Below the pieces are notes generated by a model. It searched no databases. It saw nothing but the letters and a program-made list of their open reading frames with translations, and was not told the DNA's origin. The translations under genes and the position numbers were made by a program. From an uncultured SAR86 cluster bacterium (GTDB taxonomy: Bacteria > Pseudomonadota > Gammaproteobacteria > Magnimaribacterales > D2472), in assembly GCA_902541245.1 (NCBI GenBank), contig CACBPT010000004.1, forward strand, positions 1-48,340: a stretch of 48,340 nucleotides of DNA, read 5' to 3'. Shown here one piece after another: positions 34,136-42,752 of the stretch (the first letter of the stretch is position 1; every line of letters starts with the position of its first letter).

Positions 34136-36454
34136 CTAAAGATCTAAAAAAGCATTAGAAAAAAACCTATTTATTCTTTTGTTTGCCCCAGTCAGACCTT
34201 TAAGTTCAAATTCAAAGTTAATTCTACTTTTGTTTTCAATTGAAATCATTTTTTCCCAATAAATTTGATTAAATTCTTGAGACTGAATATTCATAAAATT
34301 ATATTTGGAAAGTCTTTTATCAGATGCGTATATTTTAAAAGCAAGACAACAGTTTTCAAAACCAAAGCCAAAATAAGTTTCTAAATTTTTCTTCGATACT
34401 AAGTCTTTACTTATTCCCCCAATAATTTTGTAACCCTTTGGCATAAGCCGCTCCAGGGAAAACTCGGCATAATCTAATTCATTTTCTATGTCTAATAGAG
34501 GAATATTTCTCTGGAAATTTCTTGATATCCTCATGTTCATATTTGAGTACTTAATTTCTATTCCGGTTTCTCCATAATTAAGTAAATTTCTTTTTTGAGA
34601 ATAATTCGCAGCAACGTATGTTTTTAGATCATTGTTTTCAAAAGATAGCTTTGAACCAATTTGACTATCTTTTCCTAATGGACTTCTCAACATAGCATTT
34701 ATTACTCTGCTTATTTCCAGCTCATTCTTTTTTATTAATTGAAAAGCAAATTTTTGGTTTTTATGTATCTTTTTTTGCCAGCTCAATTTTGCAGCTAGAA
34801 ATTCTGTATCCGGAACCCTATCTTTTCCAAAGAAGTATTCATTTCTGAGTGCATTTAGATTACCCGAGTTACGCTGATGAAGATCAAAGATAGGACTTAA
34901 GCTTTGATCTTTGTAATTAGTTTTCTGATAAACAAATTCAGGCATTATTAGCGAGATCCCCGAGGTCGTTGATTTTTTTAACAATGATGAAAAATTTATT
35001 TTAAAAGAGGGTATTGAGGATGAAATAGACTGTGAGTTTTTTTTATCCAGATTATATTTTTTATGTAATGATGAGCCGCTGATTGCGATATTTAAATATT
35101 TAAAATCATAGAGAATTTCGGCTCCAATTTCAGCAATCGATCTTTTTCCAGTTTCGGAAATAGAATTATTGCTAAAAAATTGATTTGTACTTTTATCAGT
35201 ATCAAAACTTGCATAATCAATCTTAGTAAAATAAGAAACTTTTGAGGTGTTGTTAAAATATTCAATATGAATGCCGGGATTTTTAATGTATCCATTATTT
35301 ATAAATGGATTTAAGCTTTGATATCCCTCTCGACTTAAGCTTACGTAAAAATTCTTTGATATGAAATTCATTGAAAAGGTTTGATTTAGATAATGATCTC
35401 TTTGATTAGCAATATTTGTAATGCTTGATGGTAAATCAAGCAATACCATAGAGTCTGATGATTTAGACCAGTCAATGTATGTTGAAAATTTTGATAATTG
35501 CCTATTATCTTTGAATCGGAATGCCCATCTTTGATCTTTGTTATTTCCAAAGTCTTTTTTAAATTCTTTATCTTCAGGAAAAAATATCAGATCTAAATAA
35601 TTCTCAGACTCAGCGTTTGTAAGATAGCGAAAATTTCCTTCAATGCCAGCACCTCTATCATTTAGTATTCTTGGTGCAATGGTTACGTCAGATTGATTAG
35701 ATAATACCCAAAAGTAAGGCAAGAATATGTCTAAGCCATCTGATGTGAGGTTCAATTCCGGCTCTAAAAAACCGCTTAATCTTTTAGTTGTTGCAGGGAA
35801 GGGTAGGTACGGAAGCATAAGAACTTTTTTGTTAAAAATTTTAAGCTTCATATCTTTAATGGATCCTCGACTAGTATCCTCATCAATATTTATATTTGCA
35901 GCTTCAATTTCCCAGCCCTGGTTATTATTACTGCAAGTGGTCAGAGTAGCATTCTTAAATTTTAAAAATTCTCCTAAGCTCCCATCTAATGACTCGTAAC
36001 TAATTAATAGGTTTCTTTCACTCAGGAAAGTTTTCCCATTATCAAGCTTAAGTTGTCCGGATTTTTTTTCTAAAGAACCAGTCAAAAAATTAAAATAATT
36101 ATTTGAGTGATAGATGCTCCCATTTTTTATATCTTTAACAGAATTTTGTTTTTGTATAAAAGTTGCACTATCTGCAATTATTTTGCCTTCATTTAGTCCA
36201 ATGAAAACATTTCCATTTAGATACATTTCTCCATTTGATTTAATATCCATCGAACTAGCATTTAATACATCAGATTTATTTTCGTTAATTAATAATGGAT
36301 ATTTAGGATAACTACAATTCTGAACACGATCTTGAAAATTTAAAAAGTTGCTATCATCAATAGCAAACATATTTCCGGATGTAGTACAAAGAAGTATTAA
36401 AAGATGTTTATATATATGCTTTATAAAGCTAAATTGTCTTTTACAGAATTTCAA
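34136..36454 (-). CDS. lptD: LPS-assembly protein LptD
   Basis: A 772-residue outer-membrane beta-barrel that, with LptE, inserts lipopolysaccharide into the outer leaflet. An N-terminal signal sequence is followed by the periplasmic LptA-like repeat region (SSMDIKSNGEMYLNGNVFIG, about 67-86) and the barrel. The four cysteines needed for the inter-domain disulfides are present: C47, C174 and the pair C702-C703, matching the CX126C and CC pattern of E. coli. Sequence is otherwise diverged, as is usual for barrels. It lies 5 bp from the upstream isomerase gene. Confidence 0.94.
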   Translation of the reverse strand: MKFCKRQFSFIKHIYKHLLILLCTTSGNMFAIDDSNFLNFQDRVQNCSYPKYPLLINENKSDVLNASSMDIKSNGEMYLNGNVFIGLNEGKIIADSATFIQKQNSVKDIKNGSIYHSNNYFNFLTGSLEKKSGQLKLDNGKTFLSERNLLISYESLDGSLGEFLKFKNATLTTCSNNNQGWEIEAANINIDEDTSRGSIKDMKLKIFNKKVLMLPYLPFPATTKRLSGFLEPELNLTSDGLDIFLPYFWVLSNQSDVTIAPRILNDRGAGIEGNFRYLTNAESENYLDLIFFPEDKEFKKDFGNNKDQRWAFRFKDNRQLSKFSTYIDWSKSSDSMVLLDLPSSITNIANQRDHYLNQTFSMNFISKNFYVSLSREGYQSLNPFINNGYIKNPGIHIEYFNNTSKVSYFTKIDYASFDTDKSTNQFFSNNSISETGKRSIAEIGAEILYDFKYLNIAISGSSLHKKYNLDKKNSQSISSSIPSFKINFSSLLKKSTTSGISLIMPEFVYQKTNYKDQSLSPIFDLHQRNSGNLNALRNEYFFGKDRVPDTEFLAAKLSWQKKIHKNQKFAFQLIKKNELEISRVINAMLRSPLGKDSQIGSKLSFENNDLKTYVAANYSQKRNLLNYGETGIEIKYSNMNMRISRNFQRNIPLLDIENELDYAEFSLERLMPKGYKIIGGISKDLVSKKNLETYFGFGFENCCLAFKIYASDKRLSKYNFMNIQSQEFNQIYWEKMISIENKSRINFEFELKGLTGANKRINRFFSNAFLDL

Positions 36455-36459
36455 AAATT

Positions 36460-37062
36460 TTAGGCTGAAGATGCCATTTCTTTGAGTTCTCTTAAAGTAT
36501 CCTTGCCGTAAAACATTTCTTCTTCAACAAAAAATGTAGGAATTCCAAAAGCGCCTTTTTCAGCAGCTTCACTGGTATTTTTGATTAATTCTTGTTTAGT
36601 TTCATCTTTAGCAATTTCTTCTATGACAAGATCAGCATTACAGTTGTGCTTTGTTAAAAGCTCATGCAGGGCTTCTGGAGTATCTAATTTCAGTGATTGT
36701 TCCCATAGCCCACTTAAGACTATTTCAAGGTAAGTTTCAAAAAATCCATGCTTTTGAGCCACTATTGCTCCTCTTATAAGAGAAATAGTATTAACAGGAA
36801 AGTGCTCATTCATTTTAAATTTTGTAATGTTATGTTCTTTCATGAACCTATTAAAAGCGGTTTCAAATTCATATTTCATCTTATTGGGAATTTCAGCCAA
36901 GGAAACCATTGGAGGTTGGTTATTAGTCAACTTCATGATACCGCCAAGTAGGCACGGTACATAATTAAATTTTATGTCATGGGTTTGTTCAATATTCTGA
37001 ATTGCCTTATGACACAGATATGCATTTGGACTGGCAAAGTCAAAAATAAAATCTACATTCAT
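36460..37062 (-). CDS. DsbA-fold 2-hydroxychromene-2-carboxylate isomerase-like protein
   Basis: A 200-residue thioredoxin-fold protein of the DsbA/kappa-GST group. FIFDFASPNAYL at the N-terminus has the Ser that replaces the DsbA CxxC; the C-terminal end has GAFGIPTFFVEEEMFYGKD with the cis-Pro. Relatives isomerise 2-hydroxychromene-2-carboxylate in aromatic breakdown using glutathione; many are of unknown role. I chose the ATG at 37062, which has GAGG six bases upstream, over a GTG at 37074. A decent sigma-70 promoter precedes it, so it may head the lptD-surA-pdxA-rsmA-apaH-cca run. Confidence 0.85.
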   Translation of the reverse strand: MNVDFIFDFASPNAYLCHKAIQNIEQTHDIKFNYVPCLLGGIMKLTNNQPPMVSLAEIPNKMKYEFETAFNRFMKEHNITKFKMNEHFPVNTISLIRGAIVAQKHGFFETYLEIVLSGLWEQSLKLDTPEALHELLTKHNCNADLVIEEIAKDETKQELIKNTSEAAEKGAFGIPTFFVEEEMFYGKDTLRELKEMASSA

Positions 37063-37082
37063 AGTCGTCCTCACTTCTAAAG

Positions 37083-37110
37083 CTTATAATAACCCTTTAA
37101 CTTGCATCAA
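37083..37110 (-). promoter_or_regulatory. candidate sigma-70 promoter for the isomerase-lptD run
   Basis: On the minus strand TTGATG (-35, 37110-37105) and TATAAG (-10, 37088-37083) are separated by 16 bp. The match to consensus is 4/6 and 5/6. The start of transcription would be near 37076, about 14 bases before the ATG. No other promoter of similar quality is seen upstream of the 9.5-kb minus-strand gene run. Confidence 0.45.
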
Positions 37111-37135
37111 CCAGTTTAAAAATGCAACATCAAGC

Positions 37136-37148
37136 AACAATTATTGTT
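37136..37148. promoter_or_regulatory. short palindrome before the HSDL2-like SDR gene
   Basis: AACAATTATTGTT is a perfect 6-1-6 palindrome lying just 5' of the ribosome site (AGGAG, 37153-37157) of the plus-strand SDR. It could be an operator for the divergent pair of genes, but a 13-bp AT-rich palindrome can also occur by chance. Confidence 0.3.
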
Positions 37149-37165
37149 AACACAGGAGATACGAA

Positions 37166-38023
37166 ATGAGTTTAAAAGGAAGAGTATTATTTATTACTGG
37201 AGGCAGCAGGGGAATTGGTCTCGCAATAGGGAAGAGAGCTGCAAAAGATGGAGCTAAAGTAGTTTTAGCCGCAAAAACTGCTGAACCACATCCAAAACTT
37301 CCAGGAACTATTTTTACTGCTGCAGATGAAATTGTTGAGGCTGGTGGTGAAGCGTTACCCATAGTTTTAGATGTTCGAGATGAAAAGAATGTTATTGATG
37401 CTGTGGAACAAACAATCAGTAATTTCGGCGGTATTGATATTTGTGTAAACAATGCTTCAGCTATTTCTTTGACAACTACGCCTGATACGGATATGAAAAG
37501 ATACGATTTGATGCATCAAATTAATGGAAGGGGTACATATTTGGTCAGTAAATATTGCATTCCTCACCTTAAGCAATCTAATGGTGCTCATATATTAAAC
37601 TTGGCTCCTCCTTTGGATATGAAGCCTAAGTGGTTTGGCCCTCATCTTGCTTATACCATGGCAAAATACACCATGAGTATGTGTGTATTAGGAATGGCCG
37701 AAGAACTTAAGTCTGATGGCATAGCTGTAAATGGATTATGGCCGAGAACGGCTATTGCAACAGCTGCGGTTAAAAATGTGTTAGGTGGAGAGGAACTAAT
37801 GAATATCTCCAGAACTCCTGAGATTATGGCTGATGCAGCATATGAAATTTTTATTAAAGACCCAGCAAGTTTTACGGGTAATTTTTGTATTGACGATTTA
37901 GTATTGTATGAAGCAGGCGTAAGAGATTTTAAAAAATATGCTGATTTACCATTTTCTCAATTAGCTCTTGATTTCTTTTTACCTGAAGAAACTCCTTTGC
38001 CATCGGAGATTGAAAATAGCTGA
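37166..38023 (+). CDS. SDR related to hydroxysteroid dehydrogenase-like protein 2 (HSDL2)
   Basis: A 285-residue short-chain dehydrogenase close in pattern to HSDL2. ITGGSRGIGLAIG is the NAD(P) loop, and VLAAKTAEPHPKLPGTIFTA is an HSDL2-type insertion. LAYTMAKYTMSMCVLGMAEE carries YxxxK, and NGLWPRTAIATAAVKN follows. The position where HSDL2 proteins usually have the catalytic Ser (LNxSPPL) reads LNLAPPL, so Ser is replaced by Ala. It may have altered catalysis. The substrate is probably a lipid or sterol-like ketone; this is a guess. It has a strong AGGAG ribosome site. Confidence 0.88.
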   Translation: MSLKGRVLFITGGSRGIGLAIGKRAAKDGAKVVLAAKTAEPHPKLPGTIFTAADEIVEAGGEALPIVLDVRDEKNVIDAVEQTISNFGGIDICVNNASAISLTTTPDTDMKRYDLMHQINGRGTYLVSKYCIPHLKQSNGAHILNLAPPLDMKPKWFGPHLAYTMAKYTMSMCVLGMAEELKSDGIAVNGLWPRTAIATAAVKNVLGGEELMNISRTPEIMADAAYEIFIKDPASFTGNFCIDDLVLYEAGVRDFKKYADLPFSQLALDFFLPEETPLPSEIENS

Positions 38024-38984
38024 AGCATTAGAAAATAAGATTCTTGAATATGCCCAAGAATTCAATCAAGAATTAGCGTATTTAGAGCCTTTGAAAATTG
38101 AGGCAAGCGGAAGGAAATACTTTAGAGTAACTTCTAAAAATCTTTCCTACGTCATTTCCTTTGATGACAGACCGATTAATGGTCAGAATGTCTTTATTAG
38201 CAGGGCAAATGAACTTGCTGCTTCAAACGTAAGAGTTCCAAAGATTTTTAAATACGATACAGCAAACTTCTTAACTATATTGGAAGATTTAGGAGACCAC
38301 TCATTAATTAATGAAAAGGATTTTTATCAAAATGAAGAACTTGTTATTTCCGCTTTAGAATTGCTTAACAAAATGCATCAATCGACTCATGTTGATCTGC
38401 ATTCAACATTTTGGATGGGTTTAGAATCTCATACAAAGAAATTTTCTAAAATTTTTTGCCAAGAATTTTTAAAAATTAAGATGTTTGATGAATACGAACA
38501 TATTTTTCCTGATCTTCGAGCTGAAATTATGGATCAGCAATGGACAAATTGCCACTTTGATTTTGAAAGAAGAAATATACAAGTGATAAATAACTCCCAG
38601 CTAGCACTCTTGGATTTTCAAGATTTGTGTCATGGCCCAATTGGAATTGATTTGGCTGGGATTCTTATTGATCATTACATTCCTTTAAACCTAGACACAT
38701 TAAAAAAATATTGCAAAAGCTTTGCAGAAATTTCCATTTATGACATTTCTGCAGAGGACATTTTTAAAGCTACTTTATGGGGTGGTCTCCAGAGAAATCT
38801 TAGGATCATGGGCACCCTTACAGAACTTTATATTTTTTCTCAACGCGCATTTAGGATGAATGATTTACCTCAAATTGTTTCTAATACTGCTTTAATATCC
38901 AAAGAATTAAATCAAGTGAAGCTTGCGAATTTCCTTCTTGAAGATGTGTCACAAACTTTAGAGAAGGAATTATTAAAAATATGA
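38010..38984 (+). CDS. amgK: AmgK-type N-acetylmuramate/N-acetylglucosamine kinase
   Basis: A roughly 324-residue APH-fold kinase that phosphorylates recycled MurNAc/GlcNAc at the anomeric position. IEASGRKYFRV is the usual N-terminal block; FLTILEDLGDHSL follows; NCHFDFERRNIQV is the catalytic loop and ALLDFQDLCHGPIGIDLAGIL the metal-binding segment. The start is uncertain: no ATG lies before the conserved region, and TTG codons at 38010 and 37968 are the choices. I prefer 38010 for its shorter overlap with the SDR. It is coupled by ATGA to murU, as in Pseudomonas, where the pair also lies beside lptD. Confidence 0.87.
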   Translation: MKIAEALENKILEYAQEFNQELAYLEPLKIEASGRKYFRVTSKNLSYVISFDDRPINGQNVFISRANELAASNVRVPKIFKYDTANFLTILEDLGDHSLINEKDFYQNEELVISALELLNKMHQSTHVDLHSTFWMGLESHTKKFSKIFCQEFLKIKMFDEYEHIFPDLRAEIMDQQWTNCHFDFERRNIQVINNSQLALLDFQDLCHGPIGIDLAGILIDHYIPLNLDTLKKYCKSFAEISIYDISAEDIFKATLWGGLQRNLRIMGTLTELYIFSQRAFRMNDLPQIVSNTALISKELNQVKLANFLLEDVSQTLEKELLKI

Positions 38985-39652
38985 AAGCAATGATTTTAGC
39001 TGCAGGCCTTGGCTCAAGAATGAAATCCCTAACAAGGGAGATTCCTAAGCCTTTGCTTGATGTAAATGGATTATCCTTAATTGAATACACAATAAATAAT
39101 TTAACAAATTACGGCGTCAATGAATTCATCATTAATGTTTCATATCTTGGAGAAAAAATTAAACTTGCTCTAAAATCTATCGAGGATGTATCCAATATAA
39201 TTTTTTTAGATGAATCATTTCCTTATGGAACTGGGGGCGCTTTATTGAATGCTAAGGATTATCTTGGATCTGCCCCATTTATTTTAAGCACTTCAGATAT
39301 CTTGTTTAGACCAGATCTAACAAAAATTCCTGATACGGTAGATACCGCTCATTTAATAGCTACTAAAAATCCTGATCATAACAACAGAGGAGATTTTTCA
39401 CTGAATGAGGAATTAGTTTTTATAAACGAAGGATCTAATGATTTCACTTATTCAGGAGTATCAGTTATTAATCCTAAAGTTTTAGAAAAGTATGTTTCTA
39501 GAGATTATCCATTTGATCTTTGGGGAACTATATTGACACCATTAATTAAAAGTTCAAAAGTTACCGGTCATTTCGATGATTCATTTTGGATAGATGTTGG
39601 CACACCTGACAGATTAAAACTTGCAAGGACAGTTCTAAAAGATCAAAATTAA
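38981..39652 (+). CDS. murU: N-acetylmuramate alpha-1-phosphate uridylyltransferase MurU
   Basis: A 223-residue nucleotidyltransferase that makes UDP-MurNAc from MurNAc-1-phosphate in the cell-wall recycling bypass. The signature is GLGSRMKSLTREIPKPLLDV at the N-terminus, followed by FPYGTGGALLNAKDYL, STSDILFRPDL and the terminal FWIDVGTPDRL. Specificity follows mainly from its link with amgK; by sequence alone it could be another sugar-1-phosphate nucleotidyltransferase. Such a bypass of MurB/MurA would confer fosfomycin tolerance in relatives. Confidence 0.9.
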   Translation: MKAMILAAGLGSRMKSLTREIPKPLLDVNGLSLIEYTINNLTNYGVNEFIINVSYLGEKIKLALKSIEDVSNIIFLDESFPYGTGGALLNAKDYLGSAPFILSTSDILFRPDLTKIPDTVDTAHLIATKNPDHNNRGDFSLNEELVFINEGSNDFTYSGVSVINPKVLEKYVSRDYPFDLWGTILTPLIKSSKVTGHFDDSFWIDVGTPDRLKLARTVLKDQN

Positions 39653-39657
39653 TAATC

Positions 39658-40323
39658 ATGCACTCTAAATCTTTAATTGCTCCGTCAATTTTATCTGCAA
39701 ATTTTTCTAGGTTAGGTGAAGAGATTAATTCAGTAATCTCTGCTGGCGCAGATTGGATACATTTTGATGTTATGGATAATCACTATGTACCAAACCTTAC
39801 AGTTGGCCCTATGGTCTGCAAGTCATTAAGAGAAGATGGAATTAAGGATTTTATTGATGTGCATTTAATGATTGAGCCCGTTAACGACTTAGCAAAAAGT
39901 TTTGCAAGCGCAGGAGCAGATTTGATCAGCTTTCATCCCGAAGCGGTAGAAAGCACGAAGGAAACAATAGATATAATTAAAGCATGTTCATGCAAGGTTG
40001 GTATTGCAATAAATCCTGACACATCATTGTCAGTTTTGGATGATATTGTTCATGAGATCGATTTAATTTTATTGATGAGTGTTTATCCGGGATTTGGCGG
40101 ACAAGAGTTTATTGAAGACACAATTGAAAAAATTCAGGCTGCAAGAAATCTAATCGATAAACAAGACCATAAAATTTACTTAGAAGTTGATGGCGGCATT
40201 AACAATGAAACTATTTCGAGAGTTTCTAAGGCAGGAGCAGATGTTTTTGTTGCGGGGTCTGCTATTTTTGGATCATCAAATTATGAGCAAACTATTGAAA
40301 GTTTTCGTCAAAAAATTTCTTAG
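39658..40323 (+). CDS. rpe: ribulose-phosphate 3-epimerase
   Basis: A 221-residue TIM-barrel enzyme that interconverts ribulose-5-phosphate and xylulose-5-phosphate. APSILSANFSRLGEEI, the metal-binding WIHFDVMDNHYVPNLTVGP, VHLMIEPV, SVYPGFGGQEF and VDGGINNET are diagnostic. It lies upstream of trpE as in Pseudomonas (rpe-gph-trpE), but gph is absent and a DUF192 gene occupies its place. Its 3' end overlaps the DUF192 start by 41 bp. Confidence 0.96.
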   Translation: MHSKSLIAPSILSANFSRLGEEINSVISAGADWIHFDVMDNHYVPNLTVGPMVCKSLREDGIKDFIDVHLMIEPVNDLAKSFASAGADLISFHPEAVESTKETIDIIKACSCKVGIAINPDTSLSVLDDIVHEIDLILLMSVYPGFGGQEFIEDTIEKIQAARNLIDKQDHKIYLEVDGGINNETISRVSKAGADVFVAGSAIFGSSNYEQTIESFRQKIS

Positions 40324-40711
40324 CCTTTTTTTAGTAGTATTTTCAATTTCATCTTTTGCTCAAATTGATGCAACTTTTGCGAATAAGAATGTTTCTTTAA
40401 CCTTAACAATATCCAATACAGATGAAACAAGGCGAAAAGGCTTGATGCATCAAAAAGTATTAGAAAAAAATAGCGGGATGATCTTTATTTGGCCATCAAG
40501 CAAAATACAATGCATGTGGATGAAAAATACTTCGCTTCCTCTTAGTGTTGCCTTCATTTCTAGCAATGGGAGAATTTTAGAAATTTATGATATGGTCCCC
40601 TTTTCTGAAGAATCTATATGCTCTAATCAAAGAGCCCGAATGGCAGTTGAGGTTAATCAGGGATGGTTTGCAAAGAATAATATTATTGTTGGAGATAGAA
40701 TAAATTTCTAG
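40283..40711 (+). CDS. secreted DUF192 family protein
   Basis: A 142-residue protein with a signal peptide (MSKLLKVFVKKF, then a hydrophobic stretch ending ISSFA) and a DUF192 domain: ETRRKGLMHQKVL, CMWMKNTSLPLSVAFI, NGRILEIYDM and MAVEVNQGWFAKNNI. The reading frame is open to 40187, but the ATG at 40283 is the right start as it begins the signal peptide. It overlaps rpe by 41 bp. DUF192 proteins have a compact beta-barrel and no agreed function. Confidence 0.88.
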   Translation: MSKLLKVFVKKFLSLFLVVFSISSFAQIDATFANKNVSLTLTISNTDETRRKGLMHQKVLEKNSGMIFIWPSSKIQCMWMKNTSLPLSVAFISSNGRILEIYDMVPFSEESICSNQRARMAVEVNQGWFAKNNIIVGDRINF

Positions 40712-40722
40712 CAAAAAACAAA

Positions 40723-42189
40723 ATGATTACAAAAGAAGAATTTAAAGATTATAAAAATAATAATTTTTCTATCCTCCCCATGGCTAGAGAAATTACCTCA
40801 CCCGGAGACAATCCTTTATCTCTGTTCACAAAGATTGCTGATAAAAAAAATAATTTCTTGTTTGAATCTGTTGAAGGTGGAGATAAGTGGGCTCAATACT
40901 CAATTATTGGTTTTGGTTGCATGGACACTATAAAGGCGTATGGAAATGTAATAGAGACATCAATCGATGGGATGAATAAAAGATTTGTTTCTGATCATCC
41001 CCTTAAAGATATTGAAAAAATAACTTCTAAAGATCAATCGCCAAGTATAGCCAACTTGCCACGTTTTTATGGAGGATATGTAGGTTTTTTTGCATATGAA
41101 AGTGCCCAATATGCTGAAAAAAAAATATCTAGCTTGCCTGATAAAGAATCAAAATTCTCAGATCATATGCCAGATATACTTTTAGTCAAAGCAGAGCAAT
41201 TAATTATTTTTGATAACTTAAAAAATTCAATAAGAATAATTTTTAATGCAAATTTGAAGCACATGTCATATTCATTTGCACAATCTAGATTAGATGAAAT
41301 TGAAAACATCATTTTAAATTCATCTGTTGATCAGATTGAAAAATTTAATGAGACAACAAACACATCCGAATTTGATTCAAATTTTTCAAAGGAAGAATAT
41401 CTTCAGGCTGTTAAAAAGGTTAAGTGTTATATTGAAGAGGGCGACGTAATGCAGGTTGTTTTAGCACAGGATTTTTCAGCAATTTTTGATAAAGATCCAT
41501 TTAAATTATATAAAGCAATTAGAAAACTAAATCCCTCTCCATACATGTATTTTTTAAATCTTGGAGAGTATCAAATAGTTGGTGCTTCACCTGAAATCTT
41601 AGTGAGATTAGAAAATGGGGAAGTAACCTTAAGACCTATAGCGGGCACAAGAAAACGTGGAAACAATATTGAAGAGGATAAAGCAAATGAAGATGATCTT
41701 CTAAATGACCCTAAAGAAATAGCTGAACACTTAATGTTAATCGATCTTGGCAGAAATGATGTTGGAAGGGTTTCAGAGATTGGAACAGTAAATGTAACTG
41801 AAAAAATGATTATTGAAAAATACTCACATGTAATGCATATAGTTTCTAACGTGGTCGGAAGACTGCATGCAGGACTTACTTCTTTTGATGTTCTCAAGGC
41901 AGCATTGCCTGCAGGTACATTATCTGGCGCTCCTAAGATAAGAGCCATGGAAGTGATTAATGAATTAGAACCTAGTTCAAGAGGAATATATGGTGGCGCA
42001 ATAGGGTATGTAGGTTGGAATGGCAACATGGACACAGCAATTGCCATAAGAACTGCTGTTATTAAAGATAATAAAATACATGTTGGAGCTGGGGCCGGAA
42101 TTGTAGCGGATTCAATTCCAGAGAATGAGTGGGAAGAGTGCAAACAAAAATCTCAGGTATTTATTGACGCTATGGACATGATTTCATGA
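40723..42189 (+). CDS. trpE: anthranilate synthase component I
   Basis: A 488-residue chorismate-using subunit that makes anthranilate with TrpG. The feedback-inhibition region has FLFESVEGGDKWAQYSIIG. The catalytic part shows YLQAVKKVKCYIEEGDVMQV, NPSPYMYFL, PIAGTRKRG, IDLGRNDVGRVSEIG, AGTLSGAPKIRAMEVI and GGAIGYVGW. There is no leader peptide or attenuator before it; only 11 bp separate it from the DUF192 gene. The 4-bp ATGA overlap with trpG couples translation of the two subunits. Confidence 0.96.
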   Translation: MITKEEFKDYKNNNFSILPMAREITSPGDNPLSLFTKIADKKNNFLFESVEGGDKWAQYSIIGFGCMDTIKAYGNVIETSIDGMNKRFVSDHPLKDIEKITSKDQSPSIANLPRFYGGYVGFFAYESAQYAEKKISSLPDKESKFSDHMPDILLVKAEQLIIFDNLKNSIRIIFNANLKHMSYSFAQSRLDEIENIILNSSVDQIEKFNETTNTSEFDSNFSKEEYLQAVKKVKCYIEEGDVMQVVLAQDFSAIFDKDPFKLYKAIRKLNPSPYMYFLNLGEYQIVGASPEILVRLENGEVTLRPIAGTRKRGNNIEEDKANEDDLLNDPKEIAEHLMLIDLGRNDVGRVSEIGTVNVTEKMIIEKYSHVMHIVSNVVGRLHAGLTSFDVLKAALPAGTLSGAPKIRAMEVINELEPSSRGIYGGAIGYVGWNGNMDTAIAIRTAVIKDNKIHVGAGAGIVADSIPENEWEECKQKSQVFIDAMDMIS

Positions 42190-42752
42190 TCTTGGTTATT
42201 GATAACTATGATTCGTTTACCTATAACTTGGTCCATTATATTGGAGAATTTAATTACGAAGTTTTAGTAAAAAGAAATGATGAAGTTACAATCTCAGAAA
42301 TAAGGAACATGAATCCAGCAAAAATCGTGATTTCTCCAGGTCCATGTACTCCAAAAGAAGCTGGAATTTCAGTAGAGCTTGTTCAAGATTCTCAAGTACC
42401 ATTATTGGGAGTATGTTTGGGTCATCAGTCGATTGGTGCGGCCTTTGGAGCAAAGATTATTAAAGCTCCACAAGTTTTTCATGGAAAAAAATCAGAAATT
42501 CGGCATTCTAATTCAAGCTTGTTATACAAAGGTATTCCAGATCCATATTCCGTTGTTAGATATCATAGTCTAATAATAGATAATGCAACTCTGCCAGAGG
42601 ATTTAAGAGTCACCAGTTCGCTGATTGATGATCCTAATATCATTATGGGAGTAGAACATATCTCAAGACCAATTTATGGCGTTCAATTTCACCCAGAATC
42701 CATTGATACTCAATATGGCTTGAAATTAATATCAAACTTTTTAAATTTATGA
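42186..42752 (+). CDS. trpG: anthranilate synthase component II (glutamine amidotransferase)
   Basis: A 188-residue class I amidotransferase that supplies ammonia from glutamine to TrpE. The N-terminal VIDNYDSFTYNLVHY, the oxyanion ISPGPCTPKEAG, the nucleophile in GVCLGHQSIG, and the HPES dyad in GVQFHPESIDT are intact. It may also serve PabB. It has 4-bp overlaps with trpE and trpD. Confidence 0.96.
   Translation: MILVIDNYDSFTYNLVHYIGEFNYEVLVKRNDEVTISEIRNMNPAKIVISPGPCTPKEAGISVELVQDSQVPLLGVCLGHQSIGAAFGAKIIKAPQVFHGKKSEIRHSNSSLLYKGIPDPYSVVRYHSLIIDNATLPEDLRVTSSLIDDPNIIMGVEHISRPIYGVQFHPESIDTQYGLKLISNFLNL

Noticed and set aside
40187-40282. Upstream extension of the DUF192 gene
   Set aside because: It lies within rpe and precedes a clear signal peptide beginning at the ATG at 40283.
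41571-42143. 190-codon minus-strand ORF inside trpE
   Set aside because: Antisense shadow of a well-conserved trpE segment; no ribosome site or family pattern.
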